Origin: Bremerella cremea
Lineage (GTDB): Bacteria; Planctomycetota; Planctomycetia; Pirellulales; Pirellulaceae
Length of the DNA stretch: 64,000 nucleotides
NCBI RefSeq assembly: GCF_003335505.1
Contig: NZ_QPEX01000033.1
Span: 62,001 to 126,000, forward strand
Direction of reading: 5' to 3'
Part shown: positions 1 to 8,329 of the stretch, in pieces
Numbering within the stretch: the first letter of the stretch is position 1
How the letters are laid out: the number at the start of each line of letters is the position of its first letter
Notes under the pieces: generated by a model
Databases searched by the model: none
The model's input: only the letters and a program-made list of their open reading frames with translations
What the model was told of the DNA's origin: nothing
Translations under genes and position numbers: made by a program

Positions 1-280
1 AGCCTTTCACCGAAGTGCTAATGGCCTTAGTATCACCGCCGATCTTCTTCCCAGGATGCGGATCCCAGGTTTCCAGTTGGCTCGGCCCTCCTTGCATCCA
101 CAGCACGATTACCGATTTCGGTCGCGACGAGCTTCCCTTGCGATCGGCAGATACCGCCAGCAATTGCGAGAGCGGGGTGAGCCAAGCCAGCCCTGCTCCC
201 GCTCCTAGTAGTGTGCGTCGGCGGAAGTGAGCCGATGTACCACAACCTTCAGGTCCTAGGATCGATGAAAAACGGTTCAT
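1..280 (-). CDS. DUF1501 family protein, N-terminal part (runs off the window)
   Basis: Translating leftward from the ATG at 280 gives 93 residues before the window ends. A twin-arginine signal is visible (RRRTLLGAGAG, residues about 20-30), followed by the typical DUF1501 opening VIVLWMQGGPSQLETWDPHP (residues 57-76). DUF1501 proteins are Tat-exported and related to the alkaline-phosphatase superfamily. In planctomycetes they are nearly always encoded next to DUF1549/DUF1553 proteins, as here: the upstream gene stops at 297, only 16 bp before this start, so the two should form one transcript. The substrate is unknown. The family call rests on the N-terminus only, since the rest lies outside the window. 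Confidence 0.85.
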   Translation of the reverse strand, partial: MNRFSSILGPEGCGTSAHFRRRTLLGAGAGLAWLTPLSQLLAVSADRKGSSSRPKSVIVLWMQGGPSQLETWDPHPGKKIGGDTKAISTSVKG

Positions 281-296
281 AATGCGATCGTTTCTG

Positions 297-1931
297 TTAG
301 TGATTCCAGGCAAACTCGGTGCAATTCATCAAAGCCCAGTAGATGTCCTCGAAGTCTTGCGAACGGCGTGTTTGTAAGGCTTCGTTGTTTAGCTTCGCCA
401 GAAAGTGCTCGCTCTCCTGCGATGTAGGGCGGCGGGTAAGCACGCACAAGAAAGCGGTTTCGATCGCCGTCTGGTTGTCTGGCGCCAACTGCGAAACCTT
501 GGTTGCCGCATTGCGGATAAAATTGTCTTTGGTCCGTTCTTTCACCAAGTTACCATTCATCAGCAACAACCGCTGCGGAATGGTTCCGGCATCTTGGCTA
601 AATTCGTCTTCGCCGGCATCACCGTAACGCTTCAGGAAATCGTTCGTTTCGCCGAAGGTCACCAAACGAGTCAGAATGTGGCTTTCGGCGTTCAAGGTGT
701 GCAAGGAAGATGCCTGATTGATGCTGCCGATGACTTGCTCTGGCCGCAACCGATTCACAGGAAACACTGCCCAAAGCTTTTCGTGCTGGGGGGTCACTTC
801 ATGTTCTGCACGGCTATCTAGCTGAAATGCTTCCGTAGCTGCGATCAAGCGAACCAAGCGTTTCATGTCAAAGTTGTGGTCAATAAAGTCCTCGACCAGG
901 GGTTCCATTCCAGCAGGCAACGTTCTTTCCGCAAAACTTCCATCCAAAGGGATATCGTCGACCGGTTCGACCAACGGGCGTCCAGTCATAATCGCCCACA
1001 TCCGATTGACGATCGCTCGGGCAAACGGCCGGTTCTCTGGGTGCGTAACCCAATTGGCAAGCCGCTCTCGCAACGTCCCCCCTTCTTCGTCCATCAACTG
1101 CTGATTGAAAGGAACTTGGGCCGGTACCGTGACTGTTTCATTCGCATAAAGATATTGAAACTCGTAAGGACGCCCTTTTTTGTCGGTGATACCAACAAAC
1201 GAGTTCTCTGCTTCGCGAAAAAAGGAAGCTAATTCGTGAAAGTCGCTCTGCTTCAAATCTCCCCCGAGATTGTCGTCGTGACACTGAACGCAATCGATTC
1301 GCGTGGCTAAGAAGGCCCGCGTTAGTCGACCCGCCAAGCGTGCAACATCGGGTTCCTTCGTACCATCTTGATCGACCGTTGCCGTCACAAAGTTGACGGC
1401 TGGGTGATCGGTCCAAAGTCCCGTCTCGGCAATTAGATCGTGTGTCAATTCGTTGTAAGGACGATTTGCCATCAATTGGTCACTAAGCCAAGTGACAAAT
1501 CGTCTTTTACGAAAAATCAGAAATGGGCCACCCTCGGTCCCCACATATGCACGCGAAAGACGTTCAGCGATGTAGTCGCCATAGCGGCGATCGTTGAGAA
1601 GGTAATCGACCCACCACTGTAAACGGTCCGCCTCCGGACGCTGCTCTAGCATGCGGATCTCTGCCAGCGAAGGAATCGTTCCTACCAATCCCAACGAAAG
1701 ACGGCGAGCCACCGTTAAGTCCTCCGCTTTGTGGGCAGGCTGCAAGTTCTCTTCAGCCCACGCCGCGTGAAACTGGCGATCGACCGCTTGGCGGGCAGAA
1801 TCAAAATCGTTTGAACGCAATACAACCGGCTGATCGAGGGCTTGCACCTTGGGGGGCATCAACAACCAGTTGGCTAACGAGGCCAGCCCGATCGTTACTA
1901 GCGAGAGAAACGCAATGTTCTTTAACCACAT
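297..1931 (-). CDS. DUF1549/DUF1553 domain protein with a CxxCH motif
   Basis: A 544-residue protein with an N-terminal hydrophobic segment (FLSLVTIGLASLANWLLM) that acts as signal or anchor. The DUF1549 part contains the VDYLLNDRRYGDYIAERLSR region and a CVQCH motif at about 214-218, which could bind haem c or a metal. The DUF1553 part follows (RLANWVTHPENRPFARAIVN). This is a short member that lacks the N-terminal cytochrome domain found in many planctomycete relatives. The ATG at 1931 is preferred because it starts directly before the signal sequence; an in-frame GTG at 1979 would add 16 residues. It is probably co-transcribed with the DUF1501 gene downstream. The biochemical role is unknown; the pair is often proposed to act on complex polymers at the cell surface. 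Confidence 0.85.
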   Translation of the reverse strand: MWLKNIAFLSLVTIGLASLANWLLMPPKVQALDQPVVLRSNDFDSARQAVDRQFHAAWAEENLQPAHKAEDLTVARRLSLGLVGTIPSLAEIRMLEQRPEADRLQWWVDYLLNDRRYGDYIAERLSRAYVGTEGGPFLIFRKRRFVTWLSDQLMANRPYNELTHDLIAETGLWTDHPAVNFVTATVDQDGTKEPDVARLAGRLTRAFLATRIDCVQCHDDNLGGDLKQSDFHELASFFREAENSFVGITDKKGRPYEFQYLYANETVTVPAQVPFNQQLMDEEGGTLRERLANWVTHPENRPFARAIVNRMWAIMTGRPLVEPVDDIPLDGSFAERTLPAGMEPLVEDFIDHNFDMKRLVRLIAATEAFQLDSRAEHEVTPQHEKLWAVFPVNRLRPEQVIGSINQASSLHTLNAESHILTRLVTFGETNDFLKRYGDAGEDEFSQDAGTIPQRLLLMNGNLVKERTKDNFIRNAATKVSQLAPDNQTAIETAFLCVLTRRPTSQESEHFLAKLNNEALQTRRSQDFEDIYWALMNCTEFAWNH

Positions 1932-2099
1932 TGTCTTTAGACCCAAAAGAAACAGGGGCGGCGCCGATGAGGCCAACACCCATTCTTACTGCCAAGCAGA
2001 AGGGGTTGTTTCTCTATTGCAGACAAAAGTTTGCTTTTTCTTGATTTTTACAAAACTCAACGCGAGGCATCCCGAGTAGAAAAGGGAAGGCAGCAAGCA

Positions 2100-3368
2100 A
2101 TGCGCGTTTGTTCACAGGATGTCACCAATCTCATGTCGACAGCGAATTCAGCCTGGGATACGAAAGAGCGGCTCCTTTCTCAGCCACGCATGAGCCCTGG
2201 CGGAATTGTTTCGGCCGAGCCTGTTTGGGCAACCGAGGCAACCGTTTGTCCGCCTCAAGCAAGTTTGCTGGTCCGGGCAGCTACCGGCTTTATGAGCTTG
2301 TGGGAGTGGTGTTTCGGGGCGATTTCGATGATCGTGATCCTTGCCTTTCTGGCGACGGTCCCTATTCTAAATTTAATGAGCCTCGGGTATTTGCTGGAGG
2401 TTGGAGGACGAATTGCTCGAACCGGCCAGTTCACCCAGGGCTTTATCGGCATTCGCAAGGCAGCTCGGATTGGCAGCATCGTAGCCGGAACGTGGCTCAT
2501 GTTCCTGCCACTTCGTTTGCTTTCCGATGCTTGGCAAAGTGCTTGGTTAATTGATCCTGATAGCCGATCAACCAAGATACTGTGGTTGGTTACGATTGTT
2601 GCGACCGGGCTGGTTGGATTGCATGTGGCCTGGGCTTGTTACCGGGGCGGTCGTCTCCATCATTTCATCTGGCCCGCCCCCATTCGTTTTTTCAAGACAA
2701 TCTTTCACGGTGGCATGTATGCGTATGCCCGTGAAGGAACGCTGGCATTTATCAAGGAATTGCATCTATGGCATTATTTCTCGCTGGGAGCACGCGGATT
2801 CTTCGGTACTTTGGCCTGGCTGTTGGTGCCGGTGTTATGGATGATTGGTGCTCGACAAATTACCGAGCCGGGAATCGCGTTTTTGGTCAGCCTGCCCGGT
2901 ATGGTCGTCTTCGCCTTTGTCCTGTTGTACTTACCGTTCCTGCAGGCTCACTTCGCCGCTGAGAATCGCTTGCGAGCGTTATTTGAAGTGGGAAGGGTGC
3001 GGCGCATGTTTCGTCAGGCGCCGCTGGCTTGGTGGTCGGCCTTATTAATCACGTTGCTATTCGCCCTGCCGCTCTATTTGCTCAAAGTCGAGATGATCGA
3101 CCGCGAGATTGCCTGGCTCCCCAGCTTGTTCTTTGTCGTGTTTATCTTTCCGGCACGCGTACTCGCTGGTTGGGCTTTGGCTCGAGCAAAAAAGCGAGAA
3201 AAGCCCGCCCACTTCCTCTTTCGTTGGCTCAGCCGTCTGGCCACGGTCCCCGTCGTTGTCTCTTATATCTTCTTTATGTACTTGTTCCTGTACATTTCCT
3301 GGCGTGGGGCAGATAGCCTGCTGGAACAACATGCTTTTTTGGTTCCTGTGCCGTTTCTGGGGGCATAG
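2100..3368 (+). CDS. Polytopic membrane protein of unknown function
   Basis: 422 residues. After a polar N-terminus of about 55 residues come six to eight hydrophobic helices, including IVILAFLATVPILNLMSLGY, TKILWLVTIVATGLVGLHVA, GTLAWLLVPVLWMIGA and LATVPVVVSYIFFMYLFLY. The segment PILNLMSLGYLLEVGGRIAR is reminiscent of DUF4013 membrane proteins, but I cannot confirm that by eye. The ATG at 2100 has a Shine-Dalgarno-like GGGAAGG at 2084-2090; in-frame alternatives exist at 2031 (TTG) and 2133. It stands alone, divergent from the DUF1549 gene. No transport motif or catalytic residue is recognisable. Confidence 0.7.
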   Translation: MRVCSQDVTNLMSTANSAWDTKERLLSQPRMSPGGIVSAEPVWATEATVCPPQASLLVRAATGFMSLWEWCFGAISMIVILAFLATVPILNLMSLGYLLEVGGRIARTGQFTQGFIGIRKAARIGSIVAGTWLMFLPLRLLSDAWQSAWLIDPDSRSTKILWLVTIVATGLVGLHVAWACYRGGRLHHFIWPAPIRFFKTIFHGGMYAYAREGTLAFIKELHLWHYFSLGARGFFGTLAWLLVPVLWMIGARQITEPGIAFLVSLPGMVVFAFVLLYLPFLQAHFAAENRLRALFEVGRVRRMFRQAPLAWWSALLITLLFALPLYLLKVEMIDREIAWLPSLFFVVFIFPARVLAGWALARAKKREKPAHFLFRWLSRLATVPVVVSYIFFMYLFLYISWRGADSLLEQHAFLVPVPFLGA

Positions 3369-3505
3369 GTTCTCCAGCAATACCTGCTTGAAACCCGTAC
3401 GGCAGTAACGCGATATCTGCCCTGGCACTAGGACCGCTTCCCCTGAGCAGGTAATATTGAAGGTCTGCCTTATCTCCTGGTTCCTGCAAATAGGCACGCA
3501 ATATT

Positions 3506-4828
3506 ATGCCGCGTGGAAATCTGATCGCGATCTGTCTGGCCTTTGTCGTGTCGCTCATCTGCTATCAATCTACGACACACTCGCGCTATGCGTTGATGTT
3601 TCAGCAGGGCATGCAAACGATTTCCGATTACTATGTGCGTCCCGTCGGCGAGGAAGAGCTATTCAATGCCGCCATGGCAGGGCTGACCTCGCCTCTAGAT
3701 CAGAACTCGGTTTATATCGCTCCCTCGCACTACCCCGACTTTAGGCGAGAATTAGGTCAAGAATTTGGCGGCATCGGCGTTCAGGTCGAATTCAATGAAG
3801 ACAAACGACAGATGATCATCATCACTCCGCTTGCTGGGGCACCTGCCTATCAAGCAGGAGTCCAAGCCGGCGATATCGTGCTGGCGATCGATGGTGTTGA
3901 ACTCAACGGCGAAGATTTCAAAACTTCGCTTGAACGACTCCATGGCACTCGTGGCACCCCGGTCACCCTAACCGTTCAACATATCGGCGAAGAAAAACCG
4001 GTCGACATCACCGTGACACGAGCCAACATCATGGTCGAATCGGTGCTGGGAGACAGCCATGGCGAAGGTGGCAAATGGAATTTTTATCTAACCAATCACC
4101 CAAACATTGGTTACATCCGCGTCGATTCGTTTGGAGATCATACGGCTGATGATTTTCAAGCGGCACTAGAACAGATTCCCAAAAATGCAGAAGGCCTGAT
4201 CGTGGACATGCGGGGCAACCCTGGCGGTTATCTGACGGCGGCCGTGGAAATGGTTGATATGTTTATCGATTCCGGTGTGATCGTTACCACGCGTAGTCGC
4301 GATAACGAAATCCGTGAAATCGCCAAAGCGACAAACGGCAACACCATTGTGCCGAAAGACATGCCCGTCGTTGTCCTGGTGAATCGCTTTAGCGCCAGTG
4401 CGAGTGAGATTTTCGCTGCTGCCCTGCAAGATCATCACCGTGCGACGGTAATCGGTGAACGATCGTTCGGGAAAGGGACCGTCCAAAGCATTTTCCCCTT
4501 CCCCTTGGATAGTGACCGCCGAGCTTTGAAGATCACGACGGCAACCTATTGGCGTCCCAACGAAACCAACATCCACCGCTTTCCCGACGCCACGGAAGAA
4601 GATGACTGGGGCGTTCGTCCTGACGAGGGGTGGGAGTTGGATCTGGAAGACGAGATGTTGAAGAAAGTCAACCAAGCCCGGCGATTACACGATGTCGATC
4701 GAACGAACTTCTCCGATCCAGCCCTCGCCGAGAGTCGCGAGATCTCTGAAGAAGAGCAATCGCTACTAGATTTCGAAGATCCCCAAATTCAAATGGCAAT
4801 AGAGGCGATCCAAGAGGCCCATAAGTAG
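3506..4828 (+). CDS. S41 family carboxyl-terminal processing protease
   Basis: A 440-residue serine protease of the CtpA/Prc family, anchored by an N-terminal hydrophobic segment (LIAICLAFVVSLICY, residues 6-20) and so expected to act in the periplasm. A PDZ domain spans roughly 85-170 (FGGIGVQVEF; AGVQAGDIVLAIDGVELNG). The peptidase core has DMRGNPGGYL (234-243), the catalytic serine within FSASASE (295-301) and the catalytic lysine in SFGKGTVQ (Lys323). These proteases cleave near the C-termini of target proteins. The last 70 residues are acidic and lie outside the peptidase fold. The substrate is unknown and the neighbours give no hint. A 137-bp gap separates it from the gene upstream. Confidence 0.92.
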   Translation: MPRGNLIAICLAFVVSLICYQSTTHSRYALMFQQGMQTISDYYVRPVGEEELFNAAMAGLTSPLDQNSVYIAPSHYPDFRRELGQEFGGIGVQVEFNEDKRQMIIITPLAGAPAYQAGVQAGDIVLAIDGVELNGEDFKTSLERLHGTRGTPVTLTVQHIGEEKPVDITVTRANIMVESVLGDSHGEGGKWNFYLTNHPNIGYIRVDSFGDHTADDFQAALEQIPKNAEGLIVDMRGNPGGYLTAAVEMVDMFIDSGVIVTTRSRDNEIREIAKATNGNTIVPKDMPVVVLVNRFSASASEIFAAALQDHHRATVIGERSFGKGTVQSIFPFPLDSDRRALKITTATYWRPNETNIHRFPDATEEDDWGVRPDEGWELDLEDEMLKKVNQARRLHDVDRTNFSDPALAESREISEEEQSLLDFEDPQIQMAIEAIQEAHK

Positions 4829-5258
4829 CCTTTTCGTAGGTTTTGCAAAGGGCTTTTGCAAATTCTACGATCGAGTCAAACGGTAAATCGCACTACGAAA
4901 TTGGGGCAAACTTTGCCGTTGCCCTCTCTCTTTTCAAAAACCCTTGATCTAGCGTACTTGAAGAAAACTGACCACTTTAGCCAACATTTGGCACTCTTGT
5001 TGCTAATTACAACGGCGAATCTCTCTCCTCCCCCGGTTTGTTGAAAGACGCATCGATGGTTTGCAACGTTAACCACTTTTATTGGCCTACCAACAAGACT
5101 TCGACTATCGTCGAAATCGAATCCATTTCGCGTCCCCTATCCGTTCAACCTCACGCCAACACACCTTACGTGGTGGTCTTGTTGAAAATGCTTAGCAAGG
5201 CGGATGAGAAGTCGGATGAAGACAATATCCGAAGGTAGTGCGGCCTCAGCAGAAGGAA
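4829..5258. other. Intergenic region without a supported gene
   Basis: A 430-bp stretch between two convergent genes. The nonamer TTTTGCAAA occurs twice (4841-4849 and 4854-4862) just after the protease stop; each copy contains the palindrome TTTGCAAA. An open frame at 5038-5238 (66 codons) lacks a ribosome-binding site and recognisable protein features, so I do not call it. I see no terminator with a clear T-run. Confidence 0.4.
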
Positions 5259-6200
5259 CTATGCATCGTCCTTAAGTTCACGTAAGTGCATTTCGATGCA
5301 CTCTGCCAACCTTGGCGGGTTATAGCCACCTTCTAACAGGCTGACAATTCGCCCGTGACTCCACGTGTCGGCTATTTCCTTGACGGTTTGAGTCGTGGCC
5401 AGAAAATCCTCCGCCTCTAAGCCGAGATCTCCGACAGGGTCATCCTTGTGGGCGTCGAACCCAGCACTGATCAGTACCAGTTCAGGGCGAACTTTATCCG
5501 CGAAATCCTGTAAGCGGTGGGCAAACTCGTTCAAAATCGTCTGGCGATCGGTTCCGTAGGTGATCGGTAAATTGAGCGTATATCCCAACCCAGGCCCCTC
5601 GCCACGCGCATCACGATCACCGCTATCAGGATAAAATGGGTACCGGTGCATCGAGAAAAAACCGACGTTTTCGCTTCGCCAGAATATGTCCTGGGTTCCG
5701 TTGCCATGATGCACGTCCCAATCGACGATCAACACCCGGCTAAGCTCTAGTTCCTCAATCGCCGTAGCCGCTGCCACCGCGACATTGTTAAACAGACAGA
5801 AACCCATCGCCTGATCACGTGTTGCGTGATGCCCAGGGGGGCGAGAAAGGCAAAAAGCACGCTTCGCTTTCCCGCTGATCACTTGTCGAGTCGCATCGCT
5901 GGCCGCACCAGCGGTAAGTAACGCTACCTTGTAGGAATCGGCTGAGGCGAACGTATCTTCGTCGATTTGCCCCCCTCCGTGGGAGGTCATGTCACGCAAA
6001 TACTTAATCAACCCTGGGTCGTGTACCAACTCTAATTGTTCTTCGTTTGCCGCAGAGAAGTCGGGATGTTGCCACTGATCCCAGATCCCACAAGCCAGCA
6101 AGTGATCTTTGGCCGTGGTCAATCTAACCGGTACCTCTGGGTGGCAAGATCCTGTTAAGTGCTTCAGAAAGCGGTCGTGATAATAAAGTAGATTGGACAT
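5259..6200 (-). CDS. Histone deacetylase superfamily / acetoin-utilisation-like deacetylase
   Basis: 313 residues with all the hallmarks of the arginase/deacetylase fold: RPPGHHA (active-site His pair), DWDVHHGNGTQ (zinc-binding Asp and His), SAGFDAHKDDP (second zinc-binding Asp) and the closing LLEGGYN glycine loop. Bacterial members are zinc-dependent deacetylases of acetyl-lysine or acetylated polyamines, and AcuC-like ones act on acetyl-CoA synthetase. The substrate cannot be told from sequence. No acs gene or acetyltransferase partner is adjacent. It is transcribed divergently from the 6430 gene. Length and motifs are complete, so the enzyme should be active. Confidence 0.92.
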   Translation of the reverse strand: MSNLLYYHDRFLKHLTGSCHPEVPVRLTTAKDHLLACGIWDQWQHPDFSAANEEQLELVHDPGLIKYLRDMTSHGGGQIDEDTFASADSYKVALLTAGAASDATRQVISGKAKRAFCLSRPPGHHATRDQAMGFCLFNNVAVAAATAIEELELSRVLIVDWDVHHGNGTQDIFWRSENVGFFSMHRYPFYPDSGDRDARGEGPGLGYTLNLPITYGTDRQTILNEFAHRLQDFADKVRPELVLISAGFDAHKDDPVGDLGLEAEDFLATTQTVKEIADTWSHGRIVSLLEGGYNPPRLAECIEMHLRELKDDA

Positions 6201-6239
6201 ACGCCTCGCCAGTCCTTATTAGGGGTTTGTACCAATTCG

Positions 6240-6269
6240 TTGACACAGGTTCACGAGAGCAACTATTCT
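6240..6269 (+). promoter_or_regulatory. Candidate sigma-70-like promoter
   Basis: A perfect -35 hexamer TTGACA at 6240-6245 is followed, after an 18-bp spacer, by TATTCT at 6264-6269. It faces the 6430 gene and would give a 5' leader of about 150 nt. This is a pattern match only. Confidence 0.35.
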
Positions 6270-6429
6270 TAACCTTAGTGATCTTTGACGGTATGATTAA
6301 ATTACTCGTCGATTGGGGAACGAATCTCCCCTAGAATACATTCGGATTACGATCTCATCTCGTCCCAACCGTCCATTGCTTCCGCTGGTAGCGGTGGGTA
6401 GGTCTTAAATTGCATAGGAATTTTGTGGC

Positions 6430-8262
6430 ATGAAATGGCTTGCTTGTTGTACGCTCGCTCTGGCGACGATTGCCATGGGGACTCAAGTCGCTCGGGCGCA
6501 AAATTACCGAGAGATTCCAGTAACCGCCACCGATATCGATCCTGATGCCACCGACTTACAAGGCAAACTCCGCTTTCAACAAACCCAGGCCAATGTGGCC
6601 GAATACCTTCGCTCCAAACCATTGGATGACCAAGGGCAACAACTGATCCGCAGATTCTTCGGTGAGGCCTACCTTAAGAGTTGGACCAAACGTTCTAACT
6701 GGCAACACGCTGGTGCCAATCGCCAAGAATTTCTGAAGCGATATTATGGTCCGCAAAATTCCCAGCGAGATGCTCGTCGGCTAGTCAACGAAATCATGCT
6801 GAGGTATATGCAGGAATACGTTAAACCGGAGTATCACCCGGTCTTGCGCTACAACGCCGCTTTGCTGATCGGCGACCTGCGTTCCCAAGATATGGACGCG
6901 TTTAGCCAAACTCCTGAAGTCCCTTATGCTCCTTCGTTGCCTGTTCTTTTGAGCTTGATTGAAGACAAACAACAAAGCGACGCAGTGAAAGTAGCCGCCT
7001 GGGTGGGTCTCCTCGAACAGTGCGAATTGCACGGTGTTAATTTGGGGAATATTCCGCCTGAAGAAAAAAATCGTATTTTGACCTTAGTTATCAACACCTT
7101 GAAGCAGGAAGAAGCTTCCGAAGGGCAGAGCGAAGACGCTCATATTTGGATTCGTAAACGGGCGATCGACCTTGCCTCAGTCATTGGTAATGCCGGACGC
7201 GATGGCACTCTGGCTGCCGCTTTAGACTCGATCATCCTCAACCCAAACCTGCCAATCGAAATGCGTTGCTCGGCCATCGCCGCCAAGGGGAACTTAGCCT
7301 TCGACGACGAAACCGCCAACAAAATGGATGTGGTCCGTCAATCGACGGATATTGGCAAGATTGCCCTAGAAGCAGTCGCAGACGACGTCACCTGGTTTGA
7401 TGAGTCCCTCAAAGAATATCAAAAGAAGATGCTTGGAGGTGGTGGGGCCTATGGAGGAGGCTATGGCGGTGAATATGGTGGTTACGGCGAAGCAGGTGGG
7501 GGCGGTTACGCTCCAACCCCCTCAGCAGGCCCCTCGTCTAAATCAAGCTCTGGATCTTCCAGCCGTGGTCGCCGTAGCAACCGAGGCCGTGGTCGCGGCA
7601 ACTCGAGTGGTTACGACATGTATGAGGATAGCAGCATGGAAATGTCTGCTCCCCCTGAAATCGTCCGCGACCCTGTTCTCGTGCGGATGGAAAACAACTA
7701 TCGTCGCCGCGTTAAGACACACCTCGACTTTGCCAAGCAAGGACTAGCTGGCCAGATCACCCAGGTTCCTAGCGACCTGGGCGCCATGAAGGAAGGCCTC
7801 ATTCAGTATGCCAAGAATGACGAAGAACGTGAGGCGATTGCCAACCTAACAAAATCGATGATCGCGATGCTCAACGCGGTCGACGATGAAGATTCCGAGG
7901 AAAAAGAACTGCTGAAAGCATCCAAGAAACGTCTGGAAGCGATGACCACTGCAGCTCAGAAGCTGGCGGTCAAAGCAGCGGTTGAGATCGATGTTCCCGA
8001 TGCAGTCCACGACACACCGGATGATCTACCAGGTGCAGACATGCCCGGGGCAGGTCGTCGTGGTGGCACGCCAGTGGACGGGCCTGGTGGTGAAGCAATG
8101 CCAGCAGATGGCCCGGGCGGAATGCCTGTGGACGGGCCAGGAGGAGCAGCTCCGGTTGACGGCCCAGGGGGTAGCCCCGAGCCGGTTGCAGATGATGGGC
8201 CAGGTGCGATGCCTCCGGCAGATGGCCCAGGGGGAGAAGGACCAATTCCCGATTCTCCATAA
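6430..8262 (+). CDS. Exported protein with Gly-rich, RGR-rich and DGPG-repeat regions
   Basis: 610 residues. A cleavable signal peptide ends near VARAQ (residues 20-24). Residues 25-330 are alpha-helical and suggest HEAT-like organisation (YNAALLIGDL, KVAAWVGLLEQ, KRAIDLASVIG). Residues 335-360 are almost all Gly and Tyr, followed by a Ser/Arg/Gly tract (RGRRSNRGRGRG, about 377-390). A charged helical part follows, and the C-terminus (about 546-605) carries six DGPG units separated by Met/Pro/Ala spacers. The layout is typical of planctomycete envelope proteins of unknown role. It is followed after 67 bp by another HEAT-type exported protein, which suggests a functional pair. I do not recognise a named family. 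Confidence 0.8.
   Translation: MKWLACCTLALATIAMGTQVARAQNYREIPVTATDIDPDATDLQGKLRFQQTQANVAEYLRSKPLDDQGQQLIRRFFGEAYLKSWTKRSNWQHAGANRQEFLKRYYGPQNSQRDARRLVNEIMLRYMQEYVKPEYHPVLRYNAALLIGDLRSQDMDAFSQTPEVPYAPSLPVLLSLIEDKQQSDAVKVAAWVGLLEQCELHGVNLGNIPPEEKNRILTLVINTLKQEEASEGQSEDAHIWIRKRAIDLASVIGNAGRDGTLAAALDSIILNPNLPIEMRCSAIAAKGNLAFDDETANKMDVVRQSTDIGKIALEAVADDVTWFDESLKEYQKKMLGGGGAYGGGYGGEYGGYGEAGGGGYAPTPSAGPSSKSSSGSSSRGRRSNRGRGRGNSSGYDMYEDSSMEMSAPPEIVRDPVLVRMENNYRRRVKTHLDFAKQGLAGQITQVPSDLGAMKEGLIQYAKNDEEREAIANLTKSMIAMLNAVDDEDSEEKELLKASKKRLEAMTTAAQKLAVKAAVEIDVPDAVHDTPDDLPGADMPGAGRRGGTPVDGPGGEAMPADGPGGMPVDGPGGAAPVDGPGGSPEPVADDGPGAMPPADGPGGEGPIPDSP
8073..8244 (+). repeat. In-gene degenerate tandem repeats coding for DGPG units
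   Basis: Six degenerate copies of a roughly 24-36-bp unit built on GA(C/T)GG(C/G)CC(A/T/C)GG code for (V/A)DGPGG motifs. The GC-rich repeats keep several antisense frames open. Copy number in such tracts often varies between strains. Confidence 0.7.
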
Positions 8263-8301
8263 TCCCCGGGGCAATTCCCCACTTGGAATGATCTTGTCTT
8301 A

Positions 8302-8329
8302 GCGGTCGCTGCTCGTTAAAAGCGACCGC
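8302..8329 (+). promoter_or_regulatory. Perfect hairpin ending at the start codon of the next gene
   Basis: GCGGTCGCT (8302-8310) and AGCGACCGC (8321-8329) form a perfect 9-bp stem with a 10-nt loop. The 3' arm ends one base before the ATG at 8330 and occupies the place where a ribosome-binding site would be. There is no T-run, so it is not a classical terminator. Confidence 0.55.

Noticed and set aside
4166..4675. 169-codon leftward frame inside the S41 protease
   Set aside because: Lies opposite the conserved catalytic region and has no recognisable features.
5038..5238. Possible 66-codon gene
   Set aside because: No Shine-Dalgarno, no domain, atypical composition; cannot be supported.
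7956..8282. Long antisense open frames over the DGPG repeats
   Set aside because: They arise because the GC-rich repeat keeps all frames open; low-complexity Pro/Gly/Ser products and no ribosome-binding site.
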